A stretch of 31,882 nucleotides of DNA from Lingula anatina (lineage: Eukaryota; Brachiopoda; Lingulata; Lingulida; Lingulidae), in the NCBI RefSeq assembly GCF_001039355.2, contig NW_019775585.1, positions 127,103 through 158,984 of the forward strand, in the 5' to 3' direction. The translations under genes and the position numbers were made by a program. The notes beneath the pieces are model-generated. The model was not told the DNA's origin. It ran no database searches and worked only from the letters and a program-made list of their open reading frames with translations. Shown piece after piece: positions 22,485 through 31,735 of this stretch. Positions within the stretch are counted from its first letter, which is position 1. Every line of letters starts with the position of its first letter.

Positions 22485-22645
22485 CCTTGTGGTCAGTCTC
22501 CCTGTCGCCAGCAGATAGGAGTGGACAATTAGGGGGAGTGACCATCACTCTCTGGACAACTGGACATTTGATATGGTCACTGGCTGTGGTCTTGGTGATA
22601 TTTATCTGAATACTTATCAAATTTATCTGCCCACCACACGATAGG
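22485..22645. promoter_or_regulatory. Candidate GATA/RUNX site cluster
   Basis: Five GATA cores occur in 47 bp (GATA 22597-22600, TATC 22603-22606, 22615-22618 and 22624-22627, GATA 22640-22643), bracketed by RUNX-type TGTGGTC (22585-22591) and ACCACA (22633-22638). Another TGTGGTC is at 22489-22495. GATA and RUNX factors commonly act together at animal enhancers; here that is inference. The 98-codon minus-strand ORF across the region has no recognisable family. Confidence 0.35.
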
Positions 22646-23009
22646 CAAGGATTAAATTGGAGGAGAGGGGAACATGAATGTTTTTATAGCTTGATTTAAA
22701 AGTCAAGTGCCTTAGTTGGATTGTGATTAAGAATAAAAGTGCAGCATCAGATTTTTCTTCAAAGCTGCTGCTCTAAACATGAAAATAAAATAAAAGAAAT
22801 AATTAAAAGCCATTTGTATAATATTTACAGTAGGTTGATATAGGTTGATGCTGGCCATGTTCATGTTACCACAAGGTGATTTCGAACTTTGATCAAAATA
22901 GAAACAGATTTTTACTTGAAAAAGAATTTCTTAAAATTTCTTTCTCTTTTAAAGTTTGTGAATAATGAGTCATCCTGCTAAAAGATCTTGCTCAGAGGTT
23001 GCCATTTAG

Positions 23010-23060
23010 CCAGGAGGTGGAGAATTTCACAAGTTGGCAATCAAATTTGTTACCTCCTGG
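23010..23060. repeat. 9 bp inverted repeat with 33 bp spacer
   Basis: CCAGGAGGT (23010-23018) and ACCTCCTGG (23052-23060) are exact reverse complements. The spacer includes GCAATCAAATTTG. It may be a chance dyad or a degenerate foldback element. Confidence 0.5.
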
Positions 23061-23257
23061 TTTCGAAGGGAACAGTGTTCTAGATTGCGTGTGAGATCAT
23101 ATCTCCAGCACAGCTTCCCATGGCTTCAAAGAGGAGGAATTTTTTTATATCAACTCAACACATATACTGAATGATGTATGATAAAATACTCCTGTGTGCC
23201 AACTGCCATAATTAATTAACAATTAAGGTAACACAGACTATACTGAGTGGAAAGATT

Positions 23258-23271
23258 GGGGGGGGGGGGGG
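23258..23271. repeat. G14 homopolymer
   Basis: Fourteen consecutive G between AAAGATT and TAATGTACC. Confidence 0.95.
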
Positions 23272-23357
23272 TAATGTACCTCATGACCTTTTTAGCTTCA
23301 TGATATTACTGAAAATTAGCCTTGCTCTATCAGCATGCTGCTGTAAATGGCAGAGGT

Positions 23358-23417
23358 CTCAAACTCCACATTTACACATATTTATCACATCTTCACTATT
23401 AATTCCTATTTTTGAGG
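23358..23417. repeat. Diverged interspersed repeat, copy 1
   Basis: From AACTCCACAT (23362) to TTTTTGAGG this aligns with 26835-26896 with small gaps, sharing AACTCCACAT, TTACAC, TATTT and AATTCC(C/T)ATT. The family is unknown and the alignment is by eye. Confidence 0.35.
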
Positions 23418-23589
23418 TATTTATTAAGAATAATTTTTATAACACGTTAAAGATCTTTGCTGTTTCAGAATTGGCACTCCTGTATAACAAAAAAAAAAAA
23501 GTTTCATAACTCTTGTCCACAAAATAGTCCTTTCTGTTTTGAAATAAGGAGGGAAATTGAAGAGTCACATGGCCCCAACATCTGTAACA

Positions 23590-23690
23590 TGGCCTCATTA
23601 GTCACTCACCTGAGGTGAGCATCTTTCCCAGATACTTCAAAGATGTTCCCCCAGTGTGAACTGTCATGGCAGCCAAAAAGATCAAACAAG
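23590..23690. promoter_or_regulatory. ZEB/Snail dyad with TCF/LEF-type motifs
   Basis: CTCACC-TGA-GGTGAG (23605-23619) combines a CACCTG E-box with its mirror. CTTCAAAG (23635-23642) and AGATCAAAC (23679-23687) match the TCF/LEF core. CTCATTAG (about 23594-23601) is homeodomain-like. Clustering within 100 bp is suggestive, not conclusive. Confidence 0.28.
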
Positions 23691-23827
23691 GGTTTCTTTA
23701 AATTGTTCTTGAATTTCCAGTTTTTTTAATCATAGCCTAACTTTGAGCATGGCAGTAGTGTTTCAAGGCGTGGATGGCTGGCCACAACCAGGTCTTTAAA
23801 CAGAACAGGGAATACTGTTAAGACTTA

Positions 23828-24088
23828 TGGCATGTTCACACTGAATTGATTGTACTAGGTAGTTCGAACCAACTTCACAGGACCTCTCACCAAATGCAAT
23901 CAGATTAACTGTAAAGCACACCTCCTCTTGTTTTCAGTGTACTCGTGCAATCGCCAGCTTTTCTGTATTCTACTCAATGCCAGGAGGAGGCGTGTTAATC
24001 TTTAATCTGATTGCTTTCAGCAAGAGTCCATGCGGAGTTGGAATGATCTGCATGTACCTAGTACAATACTCTCATTGTGAATGCACTC
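23828..24088. mobile_element. Long-TIR MITE copy 2 (PIF/Harbinger/Tourist-like candidate)
   Basis: This 261 bp non-coding element has ~100 bp imperfect terminal inverted repeats around a ~50 bp core. The ends read TGGCATGTTCACA and, on the other strand, GAGTGCATTCACA. TTA flanks both sides (23825-23827 and 24089-24091), the 3 bp TWA duplication typical of PIF/Harbinger transposons. Both arms carry TTGTACTAGGTA, CCAAC(T), CTCTTGC or related sequence, GCAATCAGATTAA and CCTCCTC. The core (23940-23973) matches the reverse complement of the core of the copy at 30288 almost base for base, so the two lie in opposite orientation. Confidence 0.82.
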
Positions 24089-24089
24089 T

Positions 24090-25834
24090 TACTTTGAAGG
24101 TGTTAGACAAGCCATGTGAAAAGTTCACATTTTCTTTGAAGAGGTGAGCAGTAAAGGAAATATAGGATACTCTTGATTCATTTATGATGAATTACATATT
24201 TTTGGTGCTTACTCACAGTTGGTCATATAAGATGGAAATTTGATTATTTAGGTTAAGTCAGGAGATTTAGCACAAGTATGGTTTTAAATTCCGGTTTTTA
24301 GTTATGGATAAATCAGTTGCATTTTGGAGGTATTATGGTATAGAAGAAAGGCCTATAAGTACAGTTGTCATTTGTAGTAGGGAACATACAAACAAGAAAA
24401 GCATTGTGTGGCATAACCAGTGCTCACAGTAAGGTAATGCAATTTATGATATATTTCATCAACCAATGAAAAAAATAGGAGAAATAAGGAAAATATATAT
24501 ATCTGTGTATATTTGTGCTAACAAAATAATAATGACTATTATAGTGTTTTCTGAAAGTGTATTGTTAGATTTTAAGAGCAACCACACAGGAATTAAGAAT
24601 CTACGGGTACATGCTTTTTTGCAATACATCTATTGAAGACCTGTGACAAATATCAGTTTGTACATGTGGGTATGCTTGAGGAGACACACAGGGTCAGGAT
24701 GGACAGACTTCTACCATGTTTGTGTCATGCCTTATTCTGGGTCTCCTCCTTTGATGGAACTCAGACCAGCAGGAGGGTCTTGCTTCCAGTGATCACAACA
24801 TTGTAAGACTTGCGTCAAACAAGAAACTAGCTTGGATCTTATGTCCTAGAAAAAACAGTTTGTGGGAAAGCCTGGTTGGTTTACATTTTTTGGCAATGAA
24901 GGTTTAGTTGAGGACAGTGGAAGTGAGTTTTTTCCCTGGTGATAGTTCCTGAGTTGCTCCTGGAGTTGATTTGCTTTTGAATTCTTTTGTGCTTTGTCAT
25001 AGGTTGTTTCCACTTTCAATAAGTGAAAAAAACTTTTATTCTTTTCTTAAAAATGCTGGAGTCATACAGAATAAATTGTCTTTTGTGTATGATAAAGGAT
25101 TGGCTATTATAGCAAGTGTGATAAAAATAGCTTAGGTTGAAAAAGCCAAAGGCTTGATCATGATCTCCAACCATTTAGTCTTTATTTAAAGCAATGTGAT
25201 TTAATTATTTCAAGAACCAATTTTCTTTACCAAAATATCAAATGACACATCAGATATATACAAAAACTTCAGCACATGGAAATGAAGATAAAATCAACAC
25301 TAATTAAAAGCTGACTTTTGAGAACTTTTTATCAGGGCGATTTTGGATATTTGTCAGAACTTTATAAGCAGTGGATTATGGAATACAAGTATAAAAGTTT
25401 ACTGTGCACTATGTATATAGTGGCCGGGAACACAAGATTTATAGCCAGACTGGAGACAGATAGATTAGGGAGGTGTGATATTATCGCTGAACAGTCATAT
25501 TTTTGACAGGATATTTTATGGGCTGTTGAGCAGTCATTGTATATAATTTGTGTTCCTTTTTCCTTGCAACACCTCCAGACATCCAGGTAAGCACTTTGTC
25601 ATCTTTTTTCAGATAAGGAATGGATTCTTTAATGAAAGCTACAACTGTCTCGTAGTACATATAGAAGCTTATTATCTCCATGCAGTTTTATCTTGATGAA
25701 GATATAAGATGTATGATGATAAAATATCACCAGGCTAATGACTTATTTTGAAGAGGCTATGGAGGAGAGTAGCAATCCAGCCTCAGCCATTTCAAATATA
25801 TACTCATATGTTCTTAAGATCAATCCGAACATGG
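24090..25834. other. No recognisable gene
   Basis: Unique AT-rich DNA. The 24680-24830 stretch is more mixed in composition and carries CCTTTGATGG (TCF-like) and GTGATCAC, possibly regulatory. Short ORFs at 25318-25681 have no family resemblance. Confidence 0.5.
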
Positions 25835-25900
25835 CTTTCTCTCAAACTTTCTGCACAATATATATTAAAATATATATTGTGCAGAAAGTTTGAGAGAAAG
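25835..25900. repeat. 66 bp near-perfect palindrome (32 bp arms, 2 bp centre)
   Basis: The left arm (25835-25866, starting CTTTCTCTCAAACTTTC) is the exact reverse complement of the right arm (25869-25900); only AA separates them. The outer halves are mixed sequence and the centre is alternating AT, so this is not low-complexity chance. Read as RNA it gives a very long perfect stem. Possible origins are a recent inverted duplication, a foldback element, a hairpin RNA locus or an assembly artefact. Outside the arms pairing stops abruptly (G opposite G). Confidence 0.95.
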
Positions 25901-26834
25901 GATGTCTTCATAATCATCAATATGAGAATGAAAGGAAAGTGATACACATAACAGTACATATAGCATATTAGGCACTTTATAGCTTAATCCTATGGTTTTT
26001 GCCAATTTTGCAATACTGCCAGAGTAGAGATTGTAATAATAATCTGGATAAATCACTTCTTGCAGCCATTTTGGTTATGGCTGCAATTTTGGATATTAAA
26101 AAAATTGTGCAAGTATAAAACCTGTGGATGATACTGCAAATTCTCAGCAATCTTTTGAGGAAAATGATCAATGTTACTGGTTTTCAATATCAGTATTGAT
26201 TTTTTAACAGTCACAGGAATTCTCAGACGTGACTGAAATTGTCATGCTTATGTAATCCCAGTTGGCCAAGGAAATCTCTGATACCTGTCTGGAATAACAT
26301 CACACCCATGCTTAATCTAGCATTGATGCGTCTCATGTCTTACTGTAAAATGGTGTCTACATGACAGGAGCATATTAGTATGTTTACCTGTAATCAGGGG
26401 TGAACAGGTGAGAGTGAGACCAGTGTTTATTACGGCTTGCGGCAGTGCGTGCCAGTGTGTATGAAGAATCCAGCATAAATATGAACAGACGGCTTTTCGT
26501 GCTCACATGATAGAACTGGCTCAAACCCTTGTTGCAGACAGACAGATAGGGGTAATGGTGCATATGTTTTTGGTGCAGATACAGAGGTAAAGATAGAGAT
26601 ATATAAGCATGAGATATATATACTATAATATTACCACCTGTTTTATTGAATGTGTAGATGAAAAGGTATACACAGAGGTGAACATGCTGCATTTTGGCAC
26701 TGATGCAAAGGCAATCGTAAGTTGGCAACCTAGCAAAGATATGCAATGCACAGTCCATATTGATGTCCGTGCCATCAAGACAGACTGGTTTTATATTCAG
26801 CTAGATGTCCTGCTCGCTTATCTGAAGTAGTGTT
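25901..26834. other. No recognisable gene; mixed-composition stretch at 26380-26560
   Basis: The longest ORF of the window (124 codons, minus, 26384-26758) lies here. It is rich in His, Tyr, Ser and Leu and lacks any motif I know, consistent with chance. At 26385-26450 ACCTGTAATC, CAGGTGAGAG and GTTTATTACGG (Hox/Fox-like) cluster, so a regulatory role is possible. The plus-strand frame at 26609-26830 has a GTAAGT donor-like site inside it but no good acceptor. Confidence 0.4.
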
Positions 26835-26896
26835 GCCAACTCCACATATTTACACGTATTTTAGGCATTTTCCAATGACAATTCCCATTGTTTTGG
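26835..26896. repeat. Diverged interspersed repeat, copy 2
   Basis: Partner of 23358-23417, beginning GCCAACTCCACAT. The left edge GTTGCCAACTC also occurs at 15182-15192, so the family may have further decayed fragments. Confidence 0.35.
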
Positions 26897-27220
26897 CGTG
26901 CTTATCTGTAGCAGATAAAAGTTAAGACATGAGATTTTGGTAATTTGAAAACTGCAGTGTTTGTCAATTATGGAGGTGCAAGTAAGGTTTTTAAAAACTT
27001 TTTTGGGGGATATTTGTTTTTGTTCTGATAATTTATCGACTGAGAGCAGTACAGGTGTTTGCATATGCCTATGTGTTCAAAACTTGTAGGTAAAACTATT
27101 CATGTTCATCTATGCTTGGGCAAACAGTACTGGTATATATGTAAATTTATGGTATCATGCTTCCCCTAAATTCATTTTAAAATCCCAAGTATTTTAACAT
27201 GTATCCATTTTTCATTTCAG

Positions 27221-27460
27221 GTATTGAAGAGCAAAAATTTCAGCCACTTATTGAAAAGAAATACTGCATAGAGAACAGACTCTTAAAGAGCATTTGCTTC
27301 TAGAAACATTCATTTTAAACAAACCAGAGATTTGAAGAAAAATAAAGGAAGGGCCATTGTACTTGAACTGGATTCCTACAATTATATTGCAAGAAATTTG
27401 AGTCTTTTTGCTCAGAGGGATAACAGCAGCCTGTTACCTTGAATTTTAGACAAAGAAAAG
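27221..27460 (+). other. Candidate internal exon, probably untranslated
   Basis: A T-rich tract ending TTTCATTTCAG (to 27220) and a strong donor AAAAG|GTGAGTAT (27461 on) bound a 240 nt segment. Frame 1 and frame 2 stop early. Frame 3 is open for about 26 codons and then stops at TAG (27301-27303); after that all frames contain stops. A coding internal exon is therefore excluded. It could be a 5' UTR exon, a terminal-coding exon followed by a UTR intron, or part of a non-coding RNA. Without transcript data the splice sites alone leave this uncertain. Confidence 0.3.
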
Positions 27461-27671
27461 GTGAGTATACAGAAGAAATATCTACTAAGTCTGTTTAACC
27501 TGGGTGAGGTGAGGTAAAAGAAAAAATGAGCATGTTGTGCTTATGTTCTTTGTTTTCCTCATTTTGATGAGCAGTCTGATCTGATCCTGATGAAAACCCT
27601 GTCTTATTTGGTCTTTTTGTCTGTTCTATTAATTCTTAACTAATATCTGTCTTATGCTTTACACATACTAG

Positions 27672-27724
27672 GTGTGTGTGTGTGTGTGTGTGTTTGTGTG
27701 TTTGTGTGTGTGTGTGTGTGTGTG
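27672..27724. repeat. (GT)n microsatellite with two TTT interruptions
   Basis: 53 bp of GT units interrupted twice by an extra TT. It starts about 210 bp after the candidate exon donor. Confidence 0.95.
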
Positions 27725-28800
27725 AAAACAAGTCTGTAATAGCATCATGAAACAGGTATGTTTACATATATTATATCAGGAAACATTCCTTAACTGTGTG
27801 AAGTCAGAGAGCCTCATTTTGTATTATGTATAGTATATCTATTTTGAGTTACCATTTGTATAGGCTATATAGGCGCTTTCTTGTTTGCAAACATCTGAAG
27901 AACTTGTAGATTTCAAGCTGCTTCATCCATTTCATTATTCATTAAACTGTGTGTACATATCTCTTTGTTTGTGCAGACAGTAGCATTTCATATTTATAAA
28001 TATCATGGTATGTAGACAGAAATGCAGAAAATGGATGATAATTTTCATTGACATTGTCCTGGTATATTATCTATATTACTATGAAGTATTATCCATAAAG
28101 TATTTATGACAGTGTGTTGCATAAAAAGAGCAAGCATTTTTTTTCACTTTAAATATTTTATAGGGTGTAGGTACTATAGAATATAGAGTTAAGAGGTGTA
28201 GAGGCTATGTCACATATTAATGTTGCTGCTTGCAGTTTTTTTAATGCAGCTGATTATATAGGGGAAAATAATATGCAGTCCATCTGTATCAGTTATATAT
28301 CGAATTCATATCATTGATCTTATTATAAATCGTAATGGATGCTTATCAATATCTGAAATGAATTTAGTTTTAAAAATTGCCATACAACAGATATGGTCTT
28401 CACTGATTACTGGAGATGTGGTGGTAAAATATTTATCATACAATGGGAAAAACAGTAATAGTGAAATATTGAAAAAGAACAGAAATGGAGAAGATTTGCC
28501 CAACTTCTCACCAGGTCTTTTATTTGCTCATATAACTCAGAAGACACTTATGTAAATATGTTCTCATTAAACAAACTGAATATGGTAGCAGTAATGTAAC
28601 TAGGTTATAAAACCATATCATACCCATTGCTGGAGGAGGACATGTTGTATCAGAGCATGCAGTGAACACTGTGTTGGAATGGCTGCCAAACTCCTGCTTT
28701 CATGAAGATCACATAGAAAACTGCTGCTGTTTTTACTTTTTACATTTATTCAGATTAAACACCAAACATAAAGGCAAACACACGAGTGATGTTAAATAAT
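27725..28800. other. No recognisable gene
   Basis: Unique AT-rich DNA with two overlapping 65-codon ORFs on opposite strands (28306-28555), neither with a recognisable family. Confidence 0.5.
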
Positions 28801-28804
28801 GCTT

Positions 28805-28926
28805 AAAAAAAAAAGAAAAAAACAAGAGAAAAAGGGCTTCTGCACTAGCTCAGATGCAGCTTTGCAAGGTTGTTCTTCTCCTTTCTTCTTCCTCCTCTCC
28901 TTATTTCTTCTTATTATTATTATTGT
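28805..28926. repeat. Purine tract, pyrimidine tract and (TTA)n
   Basis: A10 followed by GA/AAAG-rich sequence (28805-28835), a C/T tract at 28873-28908 and TTA trinucleotides at 28910-28926. No coding content. Confidence 0.8.
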
Positions 28927-30284
28927 TATGCCAGGAATTAACTTGGGTACTTAAAATTTCCTAACCTGAAAATGCCATTCATTATCTAGTAAGTATGCAA
29001 CTGCACACCACTTCTGCATTTATATCATCTCTTATTTATTACTACATTGTGAAAGCATGAAAAAATGATTGAAGACCCCTTTTGTTTTCACTGCTTACGT
29101 GCTAGCTTCATTTTGAAGGACAAATAGTGACTTTGTTATCTTTACGTAAAGAGAGAGCAATAATGGCATCATTTGTCTTGTCTCTGTGAATGTAAACAAC
29201 ATCTGTGAAGCCTAGACCTTTTTCACCTCAATTAATTACTTATACGCAAGTATTTTTATGCATATTTATTACAGCAAAAAGTAATGTGTCTACATGTGTA
29301 CAATTACTCTCTTTATTCTTCAGAGGTAGTAGTTTCACTTGCCTTCTCTGTACTATCTTGAACTGTGCACGTTTTTTGTTCATGTTTATGATGGATAAAA
29401 GCAATAATTTTCTAACATTTTCTCATAGTTGCTAAACCTTTGATGATCCTTTTTTTGCTTTCAGCTAAGTAATCATAAAATCACATTTGTGAGTTTTTTG
29501 CTTTGAACAATCAAAATAATGTTTTTTTTATGCACAAATGTGCAATAAAATAAACTGATTTAATATTTCTTGGAAGTTGAATGCCCCTGCAGTATAAAAC
29601 CATAGTCATTTAATATTTTAGAGCTGTGCTATATGAGTACAACTTATGCTAATATTTCTGCTATAAAAAGCATACACTTAATTTTAACTTTAGAGTGTTG
29701 GAGTTAATGCAGTGATTACCAGTCAGAGATGGGGAGAGAGAAGAGGGAAGTACATGGGTCACACGTGGTTGTAAAAATGCCAGATTTACTTTTGACATTT
29801 ATAGGTAGAATGGTATTGCAGCAATGCCTTATATACACTACAATATTCACATATTGTCGGAACACTCAGTTAGATATCAAGCCCAATGCGGAGTGTGATC
29901 CTGACCACTGTAAGTACTGGTTACCCAGTTACTTGTTTTGCCTCATGGAATTCTATAGTTGAAAAACACTGCAATTACTCCACAGACTAAACTGTGATCA
30001 TAAAACAGAGCAAAAAGTATTTTCTGACTTGTCTTAATCAAATTATAAAACAGTTCTGCTGCTAATAGCTATCCCTTTACCTTGGAAACACCTGCATGGT
30101 GCTGTAGTGGCCATTATATTTCTACCTGGAATATTAATCTTAGATGTCAGAACCTGGAATTTTGGCAGATTACTAGAAAGTTCTCATTACTCCGAGTCGC
30201 CTCGGAGAGTCTGGGCAATAAATATAGTGCTACTGGTGTTGGTAAAGATGGTTCTGAATGCCGAAATGTTTTGGTGAGTGGATT
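28927..30284. other. No recognisable gene
   Basis: Unique AT-rich DNA. Three plus-strand ORFs of 68-77 codons (29205-29435, 29729-29962, 30082-30288) show no family and no matching splice sites. AATAAA signals near 29546 are isolated. Confidence 0.5.
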
Positions 30285-30287
30285 TTA

Positions 30288-30534
30288 GGGTGCATTTCCA
30301 TAGACACCATCGGTCTATATGGATCCACCTAACTCTGCAGGGGACTCTTGCTGACTGCAGTCAGATTAATTGAAAGACATGCTTGCATTAAGTAGAATAC
30401 ATAAAAGCTGGCGATATGAGTATGTTGGAAGCAAGAGGAGGCATGTCATTCACTTAAGATAATTACACTTGGCAAAAGTCCCAGCAGAGTTGGATCAATC
30501 TACATAGATCGACAGCGTTTATGGGAATGTGGTC
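30288..30534. mobile_element. Long-TIR MITE copy 3 (PIF/Harbinger/Tourist-like candidate)
   Basis: A 247 bp non-coding element preceded by TTA (30285-30287). The left end is GGGTGCATTTCCATA; the right end on the other strand is GACCACATTCCCATA. The arms share GATCTAT/GGTCTAT, GGATCCA/TGATCCA, AACTCTGC(A/T)GG(G)GACT, CTTGC and GACATGC. The core, AGTAGAATAC then AAAAGCTGGCGAT, is the reverse complement of the copy 2 core. The right-hand triplet is TGT, so the target duplication is decayed or the end is misplaced by a few bases. Confidence 0.8.
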
Positions 30535-30959
30535 TGTGTTATTGACAGGAAACTGATTACTGTTATTACTTGATTGCTAAATTCAGGCATGTTTGCATAT
30601 TTCCAAAGCAGCCCTGATAGCAATAGTCCTGATAAAGATTAATACTTTTCCCTGTTAACTTAAGATGTTCACTTGATTAACGATGATTGTCAAATGTAGC
30701 ATAACTAATGCTGGGAATAAACAAATGTGGAACAGTTGTTAGGGAAAAAGTTTATACATGGCATACATGAAGTTTAGAATGATCAGCAGCCATTTTGAGC
30801 TGTGAAGGAGCTAGCTGTCAGATATCTTTATATTAACCTTTTTAATCTTTTGCGGAAATACGAAGTGCGCATGACAGGAACCGCGCGCCACAGGGGTCAT
30901 GGTGGTCCTCTGCTGTTTCCAGCATGGCAATGCTAGGTGTAGATGATGTACAAGGTGCG

Positions 30960-30971
30960 CATATAAAAAAG
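30960..30971 (+). promoter_or_regulatory. TATA-box-like site
   Basis: CATATAAAAAAG follows GGTGCG and sits within the CpG-rich segment, a plausible TATA box with GC-rich upstream flank. Transcription would start near 30990-31000. A downstream open frame without ATG (about 30967-31212) contains a CVNC pair but no family I recognise. AT-rich genomes give such sites often. Confidence 0.2.
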
Positions 30972-31318
30972 GTCGTATGAAGCGTGCATTGCTTTCTGTC
31001 AAACTAAAAAGGTGGCTGAAGCACAGAAATGCGTAAACTGTAGGCAAGAAACAGCTATTTGGACGGAGAATCAAGCAATTAAATATTTTCTTTCTCAGTT
31101 TAAATACGATGCGCTTTACAACTTGACTTCACCTAAGCATCCGAGCCTTGGCTGCTATTTCAATAGTGATGACGAACTAAAGCTACGGAGTTCTTTTAAA
31201 TGCTTCCGATAATAAAGATATGCGAAAGAGACTCGTTATTTTTATATATATAAAATCAAAATAGCCAGTAGACTCGTACACAGCTTTCAAGAGTGTGGAC
31301 AGGTGCGCAGGCCTACGT

Positions 31319-31487
31319 CAGGGGCGGATCCAGAGATATTTTCTGACAGTCTTCCATATTATATTTGTTGATCCATCCTCCACTTTTTGACCGTCTTCCG
31401 ACAGAAAAAATTAGATACCCGTCAATGTAAACTTGAAAATCTGACCGTCTTCCGGAAGACCCAGAAGACGGCCTAAATCCGCCCCTG
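31319..31487. mobile_element. Small TIR transposon (MITE) with CAGGGGCGGAT ends
   Basis: This 169 bp element begins CAGGGGCGGAT and ends with the exact reverse complement ATCCGCCCCTG. It is flanked by a perfect 5 bp duplication TACGT (31314-31318 and 31488-31492). Inside, GACCGTCTTCCG occurs twice (31389-31400 and 31443-31454), and the second forms the palindrome GTCTTCCGGAAGAC. CAGGG-type ends are common in hAT transposons, but those duplicate 8 bp, so the superfamily is unresolved. The 121-codon minus-strand ORF spanning it (31313-31678) is half transposon and half flank and is not a gene. Confidence 0.8.
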
Positions 31488-31716
31488 TACGTCTTCACAA
31501 TTTTGTACATGTTGTATGCAAGCTGTGGCGATATCACCTCATGTACCCGCAGTGTCAATTCATTACGATTTTTATGTTTGTTTGAAGGATATCTTAAGAG
31601 ATTTTTAAAGTGATAAAATGAAAAGATTTCCTGCATTGTTTGACTCGTAACTACTGTGTATACAGGTAAAACTGACACGCAGATCGTTCGTCGGTGAACT
31701 GATTAAATCGTTTGGT

Positions 31717-31735
31717 ACCTGATAAGGCATCAGGT
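31717..31735. repeat. ACCTGAT/ATCAGGT hairpin
   Basis: Perfect 7 bp arms around AAGGC, with each arm carrying an ACCTGA half E-box. It lies in the CpG-rich edge segment and could be a paired Snail/ZEB-type site or chance. Confidence 0.4.

Noticed and set aside
23010-23060. MITE or foldback element at the 9 bp inverted repeat
   Set aside because: The arms are too short, no target duplication was found and there is no second copy in the window.
26384-26758. Longest ORF of the window, 124 codons on the minus strand
   Set aside because: No domain or motif is recognisable, composition follows local base bias, and it overlaps an unrelated plus-strand ORF. The length is within chance expectation for 32 kb.
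30967-31212. Plus-strand open frame with a CVNC pair after the TATA-like site
   Set aside because: It has no in-frame ATG, only a GTG, and resembles no zinc-binding family I know; kept only as a note under the TATA-like site.
31313-31678. 121-codon minus-strand ORF
   Set aside because: Nearly half of it is the terminal-repeat transposon at 31319-31487 including both ends and flanking duplications; it has no promoter or family.
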